Positions 47,911 through 59,099 of a stretch of 64,000 nt of DNA are shown here, piece by piece. The translations under genes were made by a program, and so were the position numbers. The notes beneath the pieces were generated by a model. The model did not search any database. It saw nothing but the letters and a program-made list of their open reading frames with translations, and was not told the origin of the DNA. The first letter of the stretch is position 1, and every line of letters starts with the position of its first letter. The stretch covers positions 1,298,068-1,362,067 of the forward strand of contig CM026427.1 of assembly GCA_014871385.1 (NCBI GenBank). The letters are read 5' to 3'. Source of the stretch: Ceratodon purpureus. Its lineage: Eukaryota; Streptophyta; Bryopsida; Pseudoditrichales; Ditrichaceae.

Positions 47911-48722
47911 TTAGAAGCGTCTCCCCATTTTAAGACGGTAGCTGATTTCAGTGACACTGAGTTTCTGGTGCTGCACATAATTGTTTGCCATTGTTATCTA
48001 ATCTTTGAAATGCAGTTTTATCGTCATTTCTTAGCATTGTGTCTTTATCGTCATTTTTAGTTTACAGTTTGCCAGTTTATACGTTCTAGTTCGACATTTT
48101 CATACTTTCGTGATTAATCTTCGTAGGTACCAGCAGATTTTTTTATTTTTTATTTTCTGTATGACATACTTTCAGAACTTGAATACAATGCTAAAACCAT
48201 ATCTCGAACTGCTACTTCGATCCAACATTGTCCAGTACATATTATGACTATCCCTCAATTTTCAGAATTTTCACTGAATCTGCAATCCTGACTTGTGAAT
48301 TTACTTACATAACATTCTTCGGTACATTACTTCCGCTAACAGTCAGAGTTTGTAGTGGGAGAGTATATTGATCATTTCCTATGTCTGAAATCAAATGCTT
48401 AGGAAAAGTTAATAGATTATTGCAGGAGCTGATAATTGATTATCACCTTAAGCAATAAGTTTGACTAGTTTCCAGCCTTACAAAAACCTTTACCTACAAG
48501 AGTACAACAGAGTTTGTCTCAGACGCAGAGGGGATCACTCAACGTCATACTTCCGCATTCATCAAATGTCAACCGAGCACCGAGCACCGAGAACCTCAGA
48601 AACCCAGACGACCAGCCCGGAAATTCAAAATTCCCAAGCTTGTCCCAAACTTTGGGCCCAGTGCTCCCCACTTGGACAGTGGTAAACCCAAGGTTTGAAA
48701 CGAGAGGAAGCTATCTCTGCTT
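47911..48722. other. ProRS 3' flank, no gene seen
   Basis: T-rich 3' UTR and downstream sequence; a short CCGAGCA tandem near 48575. No other coding sequence. Confidence 0.45.
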
Positions 48723-49157
48723 TAAGGTAGAGATGGGTATTCCCGTCAGTTTAAGCCATTCAGCATATCTGGGATTGAGAAAACTATGGGGATAAAATTT
48801 ATACAAATAGAAGTAAGGTCGAAAATTACAAATCTGATTTTTTAATATATTTTTTTGAAATTTATCAAATTTTCATGAATATTTGAAGTGCAACATTGTA
48901 GACCACTATTTCCGTGAGTAGATATATGCAATACAAAGATTCTTGCATGGAGAACATGATAGGTTGTTATACAATCTGCTGAGTGTGGTAGTCAGATGCT
49001 GTCTGCTCAGATATTGGTGCACTGATAGGGCCATCGGATTAGTGAATAGAATGAACAAACACTATATTCACGTCGGGCCCTTTAGGGCCGGAGTTCTTCT
49101 TCTGCACTGATAGGCCACGGAATTAGAACCCTGATGGGAATACCCATTTCTACCTTA
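48723..49157. mobile_element. 435-bp element with 27-bp terminal inverted repeats
   Basis: The left end (48723-48749) starts TAAGGTAGAGATGGGTATTC and the right end (49131-49157) is its inverse complement with two mismatches. No coding capacity, so MITE-like. The target-site duplication is unclear, so the superfamily is not assigned. Confidence 0.7.
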
Positions 49158-49399
49158 TAGACTGGGACATTGGTTCAGTGATTTTATGTTCCATCCATGC
49201 AATGATCAATAGATGGTATTTGATATTGGTTTCTTTTCAACTTATGGAATTTTCCTGCAATTTATGTGCATGTCAATGTCAAAATCTTCTAGAAACTTGA
49301 AAGGTTGAAGATGTTCTTAGCAAACTTACTCAGATGGATTTCTTCACGAGCTTATGTGGGACTCTGTGCCATGAAACAAACTGTACAGTCGGGTACAAC

Positions 49400-50017
49400 A
49401 TGCTTACGAATTTTCCTTTTAAGAGAGTTTTTCCAAAAAGTTTGGAAATTCATTGTTAACTCAAAAATGATCCGATTTGAAAACCGTAAAGTGTTTTGAA
49501 ATCACATCAAAGTGTACTACAAGATTTTGATAAAATAATGATTCCCTTTTGTAATATCATTCAACATGTTACGATTACTTTATACACCATCTACCATTGA
49601 ATACTTTTACCTTTTGCTTCAATTACGATGAACATTTCAATTGCAAATTTGAAATGAGCTTCCAAAGTTGTTCTTGGGATACTTGAGCACATACTTGAAT
49701 GATAAAAAGACTTTCCTATGTTGAATTCTTTGGTTTGGAGTAGTCTCTAATGGGTCTCTAATGGGTTTCTAATCAAAACTCAAAGTGGACAATAAATATT
49801 CTTTAAAACTTTGCAAGAATTTTATAAGAATTTAAGCTAGGCATTAGAGTTATCACTCTAATAGCCTCCAACCATCCTTTTAAGTCCTTGGACGACAAAA
49901 ATAGTAGTATGAAAGGCTTTCAAATGCTTTAGGAAACATTTACTGTTATTAAGAAATCCCTTCATGCAAACAATCAAGCAAGACATATATCAATAATACC
50001 ATAAATATGTGCTCAAC
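49400..50017 (+). repeat. 600-bp AT-rich repeat, copy A
   Basis: It shares long blocks with copies B and C, such as GTAAAGTGTTTTGRAATCACAT, the block ATTACTTTATACACCATCTA and the end block ATATCAATAATACCATAAAT. No coding sequence. Confidence 0.8.
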
Positions 50018-50034
50018 TATTTAAAGAACTTCTT

Positions 50035-50147
50035 TAATACCATAAATATGTGCTCATGTAACATAATACCATAAATATGTGCTCATATACATAATACCAT
50101 AAATATGTGCTCATATACATAATACCATAAATATGTGCTCATGTAGC
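50035..50147. repeat. 28-bp tandem array (four copies)
   Basis: TAATACCATAAATATGTGCT starts at 50035, 50064, 50092 and 50120, and once more at 49994 as the end of repeat copy A. The array looks like an expansion of the terminus of the 600-bp repeat. Confidence 0.9.
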
Positions 50148-50186
50148 TGGTACATGAGCACTTGTTTATAGTATTATTGCTCATGA

Positions 50187-50767
50187 ATTTTTCTTTAAAT
50201 GAAGTTTTGTGAAAAATTTGAAAATTCATTGAGAAGTCAAAAACAATAGGATTTTAAAATTGTAAAGTGTTTTGGAATCACATTGGACTGTATTACAATA
50301 TTGTGATAAAATATCAATTCCTTTTTGTGATATCATCCATCATATTACAATTACTTTATATACCATCTAACATTAACTACTTCTACCTTTTGTTTAAAAA
50401 TTTCAATTACAAATTGAAAATGAACTTCCAAAGTTGTTCTTGGAATACTTAAGTGCACACTCAAATGATAAAAATAAAAATTATCTTTTAAATTCTTTGG
50501 TTTGGAATGGTTTCTTGTGAGTTTCTAATCAAAACTCAAGGTGGAAAATAAATCTTCCATTAAACTTGGCAAGAACAAGAATAATTTAAGCTGGGCATGA
50601 AAGTTATTATTCTAATAGCCTTCAACCACCTTTCAAGTCCTTAGAGGACATTTGTAACAATGTAAAAGGCTTTTAGAAAAGTTTTCAATTCATTAGAACT
50701 TTTCAAGAAATTCCTTCAAGCCAATAACCAAATAAGAAATATATCAATGATGCCACAAATATGCTCA
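50187..50767 (+). repeat. 600-bp AT-rich repeat, copy B
   Basis: Same orientation as copy A and collinear with it across its length; forms one arm of a palindrome with copy C. Confidence 0.8.
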
Positions 50768-51090
50768 AAAGTATCCCAAAAACAACTTTGGAAACTCATT
50801 TTCAATTTGTAATTGAAATTTTTAAACAAAAAGTAAGAATAGTTAATGTTTGATGGTGTATAAAGTAATTGTAATATGATGCATAACATCACAAAAGGTA
50901 TTGATATTTTATCACAATATTGTAGTACAATCCAATGTGATTCCAAAACACTTTACGAATTTAAAATCCTATCGTTTTTGAGTTCTCAATGAATTTTCAA
51001 ACTTTTCACAAAAAATTCATTTAAAGAAAAATTCGTAAGCATGTTGTCCCAGACTGTACTTGGTTAGGAATCTTGTCATGGGCTTGAAGT
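50768..51090 (-). repeat. 600-bp AT-rich repeat, copy C (inverted, truncated)
   Basis: The inverse complement matches copy B from GAATTTTTCTTTAAATGAA to AAAGTTGTT, and beyond B's left edge it matches copy A (ACAACATGCTTACGAATTTT). Copies B and C form an imperfect palindrome of about 800 bp. Confidence 0.8.
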
Positions 51091-53695
51091 GAAAACTGGT
51101 ACATGCTACAATTGAAGGAGAACAATAGAGAAGGAAAGATAAGGTTTTAAATGCATAAATTTTAATATTAAAATGATAATTGATATTTTTTATCAATTCA
51201 TAATGCATTTTTTAGATACTTTAAAAGACATTTTTACAAGACACAAAATATGGCTATGATAGGACATGGCAATTTCAAACTACACTTGTTCAAAAACTTT
51301 GTCATAGTGGATAGTGTCTAAGAATCAATCCCTCAGTATTAAAGATATATAGAACAAAATGAAGAAGTTTTAAACCATGAAGGTTTTGCAACATCGATGA
51401 AGATTGATCCGAAGAAATAAATTAAGATATGATATTTAGAATCTTATTTGTATGGTCCAATTTTTAAGAATATATTTTTATGGTTATTAAATGGACTTGA
51501 GTCAACAAATCAAGAATAATAAATCTTTTATTTTGACAAATCATATTCTTAAGATATATTATTATTTTTTAATTTTTTTTTGTAAGGCTTGAATGAATTC
51601 CATTGATACTAATTATTAGCATGAAGATTGCCTTATTGTCAATAATAACAATGGAAATGGTTAAATTTTTAAAATAATTGAAAACAAGCATTGTACCTAT
51701 ATCTTTTTTTGAATAAATACATTTTAATTGATATCTTTTTAAAAAGTATATAAAGTCGTGAATGAACCTTGTAAGAATTCATCTTTGAATTATATTTTGG
51801 AATCATGTTCCTCAACTTCTATTTCAATTTAAGAATTAATATGACATTGGCAATGAAGTCACTAACTTTGGTATGAAGTGACCAATAGAATATTATGTTA
51901 ATTTCATCAAGAAAAAATCTATACTAAATAAAAAAATTGGTGCTTGTCCCTTCGACTTTCACAAACCAATTCTACAATAAACCTTACACGAAACCTAATT
52001 TATGTGTCTTTTCAAAACATACAACCATTTTTACTTAGACTTGAAAGGGTACTTATATGTTGTTTGAAAATCTTTAATTACTTTCAATGTATTTTTAACA
52101 TAATTATGTGTATCTTCACACAATGCACATTATAAATGCATTCATAATTAAGTTTTTTAACTTTAAAATCTAGAAATTAAAAAAAACATCTTAAATATTA
52201 TATATTTTTTTAAAATATTAAAAATTATAGTCAATTCAAATATATTTTGGCACATCATGGAAAATTTATATAATTATGTGTAAAATTATAGAAAAGTTTT
52301 AGATCAAATCAAATAGAATACATTTTTATTGATCTATTGTAACATAAATTTCTTGGAATACATAATTTCTTTGATAATATTATTAATGTTGACGACCGCC
52401 TCAATAGAATGGATGCAATGGTTTATAAAATGAATTTGCATTGGCGCTCAGCACCAATGATTTGTAGTTGTATATGTATGTGGAGGTTTTTGTGAGCTGT
52501 GTCAGAGGGGGTTATGCCTTCCTAAAGCCAACCGCATGCTTGCTTAGATCCAAAACTACAACTTGGTTCCACCTCAACTAGCTCTATTGCAAAAGTTGCC
52601 ATGGTAATTATCCATTGTAGTTTTTTCTATAAATAAAATTATGTTATAATATAGGATTTTTGCTACAACATAGGCTCACGTATCATGCACTCTAATACCT
52701 CATATTGGAATAGATAAGTTCAAATTTACAATGTATGTCAAGGTAGTATTACAAGGATTGAAAACACTAATTTTATTTTAGACAAAATTTCACAATATTG
52801 AACATTGCTCTCATCAGTTTCCACAAATTCCGTTAACGAGGAATTTGGAGAGGCTTTTACCCCAAAATAATATGAAGAAAAATCATCATGTCGTATGGCA
52901 TTATTGGTCTATGTGGTCGTGAAAAGAAAGAAAAGATTGAAGTTGGAGTTGGAAACTTGAAAGGTTGTTTGAAAGGTTATATAGATTATATAGATGGCTA
53001 TTCAAAAGGTTATTGAGAAAATTATTTCAAACAATATTTAAAAATAAATTAGTATATATTTTGTATAAATTTTATTTTATTTTATTTTTGTATGAACACC
53101 TTTCATTTCTTGCTTGTTGGATTTGATTTTTTTGGAATTTTTTCACAAAGTGGTCTTCAATCAATTTTCGAATTTACACATTGCAAACCATCATTCAAAA
53201 AACAAGTAACTTTGGTTTTAACTTATTTTAATTTTGTCAACGAGGTACTCGGAGAGGGTTTTATCCAAGGAAATTACAAAGGGAATTGGAAGGCATAGGT
53301 ATTGGCGTGGTCGTGATTGTCGTTAATCTACCTTCGCTTGCAACTTCCTAAATATACATTTTTTTATTTACTTCCCAAATGTGAGACTTCACACTTATCT
53401 AGCAAGTGTCGGAATAGAAACTTCATTGTGAAATATTTTAATTTATCTTCAAATTAAAAAATATGGAGTTTGTACCAAAGGACATTATAGATCATGATTT
53501 TTGTCGACGGTTGTGCGTAGCATTGCGTAGCCCTAGTTTGTTTTTGTAATATAAGAAATGGGGGAATCAAAAGATATACTACAATACAATATGTTAGACT
53601 TGAATGAAAGGAGAATTTCTGAACTAGAAAATATCTGGTTGCCACGTAATTAGCCGTTGTCGCATATTAGAGATGCATACAAGGGAGGTTAGACT
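51091..53695. other. AT-rich stretch, no gene seen
   Basis: No recognisable coding sequence, RNA gene or bounded mobile element. Confidence 0.45.
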
Positions 53696-53703
53696 ATTCC
53701 AAC

Positions 53704-54699
53704 CAGGGCTGATTTTTCACAAAGTCCCAGCCCGTCCATGTCCAAAAACCTCGAATTGAAAGGTAAAAAAAAATGAAACCCGTCCCAAAACCGGTAATCT
53801 CAAAACCAACCCGTCCATGGAAAGGTTAAAAAAAAAAAAACCCGTCCCAAAACCGGTTCAAAAAAATAGTACCCGTCCCGTAGTAGTTGTAAATTTTTTA
53901 TAAAAAAAATAAAAACAAAAAAATAAAAATAAAAACAAAAAATAAAAAAACAGAGCCAAAGGTGATTTCTCCAAGGGGACTTCTTCAATTGGTTTCTTTG
54001 AGCACTTTGTAGCCTTTGAGGTATGTTTGGTGACATTTTATTATTTTATCTTCTTTAAAGTGTTAAACAAGTAATGTGTAGAAGAAACGAACATACAGTT
54101 GCTCACAAAAGTTGTGGGACGCCCTAAAAATTGGTCTCATAAATTGAGAAATAAAAATTATGAAGTGAAATTTGGACGTGTTGTAGTACATAAGGGAATC
54201 TACCTTCATGTGAAATTTCACTTTAAATAGACTATTTTAAGACCCATTATTATTTGAATGAAATTTATATGGAAAAAAAAACTTGTTGTGAAAAGCCAAA
54301 ATGTGACATTTCTTTTTATAGGAAGAATGTACATATTGACTTGAGTCACATGTTAAAGTTTCATGAATTTTGGAGTTTTTATTCATTAAGATTTTATTGA
54401 TTGAAAAATGATCCCAAAATTTTGAAATTTTTAATTTTCACTCCATAAATTGCAAAAAAATAAAATAAAAATGCACAATCACATCAAATAACTATATATG
54501 ACATGATGTAATTGATATTTACATCTTTCATTTTTTGAGGAAAAATTGTCAAAAATAAATAAATTTTTAGAACCCGTCCAAAGTGAATTTTACACGTCCA
54601 AAAACCGGTTCATTTTCAAAGAACCCGTCCACTGGAAATGTTTTTTTTTTCATAACATGTCCCTGGACATGTTGAGGACCTTGTGAAAAATCACCACTG
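53704..54699. mobile_element. Non-autonomous hAT element, 996 bp, with 8-bp target duplication
   Basis: The ends read CAGGGCTGATTTTTCACAA and, inverted, CAGTGGTGATTTTTCACAA. The 8-mer ATTCCAAC is perfectly duplicated outside them (53696-53703 and 54700-54707). CAGNG tips and an 8-bp duplication are the hAT signature. Subterminal regions contain many ACCCGTCC words, likely transposase-binding repeats. No transposase frame. The perfect duplication suggests a fairly recent insertion. Confidence 0.92.
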
Positions 54700-54707
54700 A
54701 TTCCAAC

Positions 54708-55630
54708 CATTGCAACAGTCATCATAAACATGAATCTAGAGTCGACCTCTGAAGCATTTGGACCTCCGAAGCATGTTCTTCATTCGAACAAGTTTAGAGA
54801 CGACAGCCATTTCAGTGGGCAGCCGCGCCGCCGCTTTCGGCGGCGTCAAGCGCCGTCGTCGCCCCGAGCAACCTACACCCAAACCCGTCACCATACTAAA
54901 AACCAACATCATCTACGCTGGTTCTACATTCAAGTAGATAGAATCTACAGAACGCAGACAATGTCCGAATTGTGGTGCAGTGACAGCTTCCGCTACACAG
55001 CACCCCGGAGAAATGGCTCGTGTGAGCTTCACCAACGGCTTCGACTTCTGCGACCACGGCCTCTCTGCCATCGCCAATCACCCCGCCATTGTACCCCTAC
55101 TCCTCCTCTCCCCGACCGCTCCGATCGACTGAGCCAAAAATTATCCAATTCGGTGCACTGTGCAGCATCTTCGACCCGGTCCAACCTCCTCGCCAGGTAC
55201 CGTCTCTTCTCTCCGGATTGCGTCGTGGCGCTCGCGTTGATGCCGGTTCGGATGAGTCCACCACTTCCTGTTCACCGTTTCTGTTCGCTCGTGAGCCGAT
55301 TTGCAACTGCCAGTTTTTTTTCTCATGATTTTTCGTGTGTTGTGGCGGGAGTTTTGGCTCCGGTAGGGTTACGTTTCGTGATCTTAATTTGGAGTGTTTT
55401 TTTTTTGTGTTGGCGTGCGTTGCGGTGCTACTGTGGCGTTGTTGTCCGTTCCGCCGGTGTGGATTCTCATTTTGAGGTCGTGTTCACGTGGGAATCAGTG
55501 GCTCTGTGTTTTCAGGGAGGTGGAGGTTGCTGCAGTCTGCGAGTGACTGGGAGCGTTGGAGGTTTCGGATTTGATTGTTGAAGCGTTCTCTGTGACGGGC
55601 GGGATCGGCATTCTCGCGCTGCGGCTCGCT
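54708..55630. other. Leader/promoter region of the YrdC gene
   Basis: Composition switches to GC-rich after about 54820. An in-frame open stretch without ATG joins the YrdC frame from 55556, but the first methionine is at 55631. Other open frames here are low-complexity and not credible. Confidence 0.45.
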
Positions 55631-56677
55631 ATGGCGCCCCCCGCCTTCTCTCCTGTGACGCTGCAGCGCCTGCACCCGCCGCCAGCCTCCGCGGCCGCGC
55701 TTCGCACTCTCTCGTCCTCATCGTCGGAAGCAGCCAGGTGCAAGCTCGGAGCTGCCACTTCCAGGATCAGCAGTGGTCCGTGTTCGAAGCTTGAGGGTGC
55801 GGGGTTAGGGTTTAAGGTGCCGGATGCGAGGGAAGGGAATAGGGCGGGCACCGTCTCTGCTTCGGAATTAGTGAGGTGTGATCTTGGAGCTCGCGGTTCC
55901 GGATTCGGAAGCGGTTCGTGTTTGAGGCCCGAAGTGAGAAGTGTGGGTGTAGGGTTTAGGGTTTGGGATGTGGTGCGGGGATGTCTGGGGCGGTTGGACT
56001 CCTCCGTGGGAGTGGAGCAGGATGAGGCGTTCGGGGGTGTGGTGCCAGCCAATGAGAAGATTTACAGCGAAGCCGTGCGAGCGCTGGGGAATAGTCATGT
56101 TGTCGCGGTGCCGACTGATACCTTGTACGGGTTGGCGTGCGATGCGAGCTCCGGGGAGGCGATTCGGAGAGTGTACGAGATCAAGGAGCGGAAGCTGAGC
56201 AGTCCGTTGGCGGTGTGCGTTGCGGATGTGGACGTGGTGGGTGCGTATGGGGAGACGGCTCACTTGCCGGCCGGGTTGTTGGATTCGTTGCTGCCTGGGG
56301 CTGTGACGTTGTTGCTTCCGCGACGCGAGAGTGGGCGTTTGTCGGCGTCGTTGAATCCCGGGGTGGAGAGTATTGGGATTCGTATTCCGGATAGTGATTT
56401 CATCAGGGGATTGTCGAGGTCGTTCGGTGGTGCGTTGGCGCTTACGAGTGCGAATACGAGTAGTCACGCGAGTACTGTGAGGGTTGAGGAGTTTGAGCAT
56501 CTGTGGCCCCATTGTGCGTTCGTGTTTGACGCGGGGACGTTGCCTGGGGGCCGAGCGGGGTCTACCATTGTTGATCTTACGCAGGAAGGATTGTTCAAGG
56601 TGGTTCGCCCTGGTAGCGTGTTACAGAAAACGAAAGAAACCCTTGCGAAGTACGGATTGCGTGATTCATCCTCATGA
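55631..56677 (+). CDS. YrdC/Sua5-domain protein (threonylcarbamoyl-AMP synthase), 348 aa, single exon
   Basis: The YrdC domain spans about residues 143-333: NEKIYSEAVRALGNSHVVAV, PTDTLYGLACDA (161-172), the K-x-R/PL site (EIKERKLSSPLAV), ESIGIRIPDS, ALTSANTSSH and GSTIVDLT. YrdC-type enzymes make threonylcarbamoyl-AMP from Thr, bicarbonate and ATP for the t6A37 modification of ANN-decoding tRNAs. The Sua5 C-terminal domain is absent, as in YRDC/TsaC proteins. The first ~140 residues are Ala/Ser/Arg-rich with few acids at the start (MAPPAFSPVTLQRLHPPP), so chloroplast or mitochondrial import is plausible. It is intronless and strongly GC-rich compared with its surroundings. The start was chosen as the first ATG of the frame. 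Confidence 0.88.
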   Translation: MAPPAFSPVTLQRLHPPPASAAALRTLSSSSSEAARCKLGAATSRISSGPCSKLEGAGLGFKVPDAREGNRAGTVSASELVRCDLGARGSGFGSGSCLRPEVRSVGVGFRVWDVVRGCLGRLDSSVGVEQDEAFGGVVPANEKIYSEAVRALGNSHVVAVPTDTLYGLACDASSGEAIRRVYEIKERKLSSPLAVCVADVDVVGAYGETAHLPAGLLDSLLPGAVTLLLPRRESGRLSASLNPGVESIGIRIPDSDFIRGLSRSFGGALALTSANTSSHASTVRVEEFEHLWPHCAFVFDAGTLPGGRAGSTIVDLTQEGLFKVVRPGSVLQKTKETLAKYGLRDSSS

Positions 56678-56794
56678 TGCTGGATATCAAAATCTTCGGA
56701 TCGATCAACGAGAGCACTGAAATTCATGAAGTTTCAATGGAGTAGACGATAGATGGTCATGGCCATGATTGTCTTGCACCATTAATGCCATTAA

Positions 56795-57058
56795 GAGCAT
56801 CCCCAGTGAGGCCTGAACCGTAAACCTGTAATCGGAAAGATGTAGAAAGACGTGAATTGCGGTTCAGGCCAAGCCTGTAAACGAGCTTGTAAGTCTGTAA
56901 TTTACAGGTCGAAACCTCATTTTGGAAGGTTTTTTGGGGCAAACCTGTAAATCTGTAAACGGTTTTGGAATGTTTTGCTTCGGAAAGGCACTCAGGTTTG
57001 GGAGAACGACGTTCTCATAATTACAGGCTTACAGGTTTACAGCTCACTGGGGATGCTC
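56795..57058. mobile_element. Tourist-like (PIF/Harbinger) MITE, 264 bp
   Basis: Perfect 16-bp terminal inverted repeats GAGCATCCCCAGTGAG, flanked by TAA on both sides (56792-56794 and 57059-57061), the 3-bp duplication of PIF/Harbinger elements. The inside carries many CCTGTAAAC/CCTGTAAT words in both directions. No coding capacity. It lies just 3' of the YrdC gene. Confidence 0.88.
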
Positions 57059-57061
57059 TAA

Positions 57062-59095
57062 TGTGGGAGGACAATAGCTCCTTGAAATGTACATACACAT
57101 TCATATACTGTGTCCTGGAAGCCATGGGCTTGCGAAGCAGGTCTTAGTTTCCCGACAATTTTGACCCTAGTCTGGAAAGAACATAGAAATCGTTAAAATT
57201 TCATCAGCCATGTGGTCGGCATGAAACGATAGGATTCCTCTAGAATGGTGAGATGGAAGAGGTACTATTTCAATCTTTTTATCACGGTAACCTGATTCAT
57301 TATAAAAGTAGGAACTTATTTGCAAATTGCAAATCAGAACGTTTCAAAGCCTGATCTCCTGATCATACTCTTAACTTTTTTACTGCTTTAGTTTGGTTTG
57401 TGGGGTACGTAAGTTTCTCTGTTTTTCATAGGTTGTTGTTCATGCGAACTTTCTGAGTGGCTGAATTATGGTTTGAGTCATGGCTTTCACTGTCCGAAAG
57501 CATAAGGAATACCGTACGTCGTGGTCAGATTCGGACAGTGTTGTCTTGAAATCTAATTTCCACATCAGATTTTGAGAGGTCCACGTCATCATAAACCGAT
57601 CATAAGATGACATGTGGCACTTTTATGACAAAATGAATTAATTTATGTCGAAACTGACCACAAGGTAGGGTAATCCACTGAACTATTTCAAGTCATACAA
57701 CAGTGCCCAAAAGCCTAGAGTAGATAGCTAGTAAAGCTAGATGATTCAAATCCACACTGACAGAGGTAAGGTCATTATTTTTCAATGGGACCTAAGGTCG
57801 AGCCACCCATAACCGGTCATTTAAGGATTTTAGCACATGATATTAAAGTATATAATTTTTTGGGGATTTTTCATGTCTGCAAACATAAGGTTCTTGTTGA
57901 ATGCAAAAAGTTTCCTAATTTTATTCCCACTATTCAAATAGTTATAATTATTTGAAGTGAAAAGTTGTTCATAATCCACAACCAATCTATAAAGTAGGAT
58001 GTTGCAAAACGGATCATGACCAAAAACGGTTAACATCCATAACTTATGATCATTTCAGGTTGATAATGTAGCTCCCTACTACATGGCTTATTTTTTAGGT
58101 CAAAGAAAATAAGACAACTAATGCAGGCATAATGAACAAACGTGCTACAAATGAATGAACAAGAGATTGGAATGAACAAGAGATTGGATTGCAAGATACT
58201 CAATTAGAAGTTTAATACTCACTTAGATCTACCCGTTCTCAGGCGCTTCTCCTTATTGAAAGTTCGAAGGACACAGACAACACGTATATCCCACCTTAGT
58301 TATTTTGAAATTATATACAAGATCTATTTCAGACAAATTAAAACAACCAATTACAGTAACTCCATCCTTAGGTATTTTGAAATTATATGCAAGATCTATT
58401 TCAGACAAATTAAAACAACCTATTACGGTAATTGGTTTGGTTCCTACCATCTTTAAACGCAAAACGAGACACTTCGCCAGTGCCCTAGAGGCTGCACAAA
58501 GAAAGATTCTCAAGAATCAAACCTTGTGAGCGCAGATCGGAGTACAACCATAACTTGCTCACGAACAAGGCCACCATTACAGCATCCATAGACCCTATCA
58601 AGCACATGCTATAACCCAAGAGTATATAATAAATCGTTGAAGGAAATCCTTACTTTCGTGTGGAACGGATGGTGTTGCAAATTGAGCAGATACTGGCGCC
58701 ACAACGCCTTGACTTTGTTAGCCATCACTCTGCTGTCTGTTTCCCTGTACTAGACTTAAAACTCCTCAATCCTATCACTCTTGTCAAATTGAGGTTTGGC
58801 TACACACATTACGGCATATAAACAAATTATTTTCAAAAAAGAGAAACAACTAAACAATGCCCAAAAAAATTCCTAAGCAACCTGGATACTAGCTCAAAGA
58901 AGTTAAGTGATTGCCTAAGCTTACCTCTCTTGACCATTTAGTAGATGGGTCAAAACTTCTCTAGAGCGCCTTCCACCTCGTAAATGCATCCGATTGTAGA
59001 TCTCCTCTTGTGTTGTTTTGTGCCAAATGAACCATCACTAATACTCACGTTGGCAATCACGGCCGTCTGGCATGATCCTCTCAATGAATCCTCTG
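57062..59095. other. AT-rich spacer; 72-bp tandem duplication at 58301-58433
   Basis: The block starting TATTTTGAAATTATATRCAA occurs at 58301 and again at 58373. On the minus strand both copies read VIGCFNLSEIDLxYNFKI, in frame with each other, but no family is recognised. Nothing else was seen. Confidence 0.5.
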
Positions 59096-59099
59096 GACA

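Noticed and set aside
54730-55581. 283-codon plus-strand open frame upstream of YrdC
   Set aside because: Arg/Ser/Pro-rich composition of a GC-rich leader; overlaps the YrdC promoter region and shows no domain.
55868-56512. Long minus-strand open frame opposite YrdC
   Set aside because: Shadow of the GC-rich YrdC coding strand.
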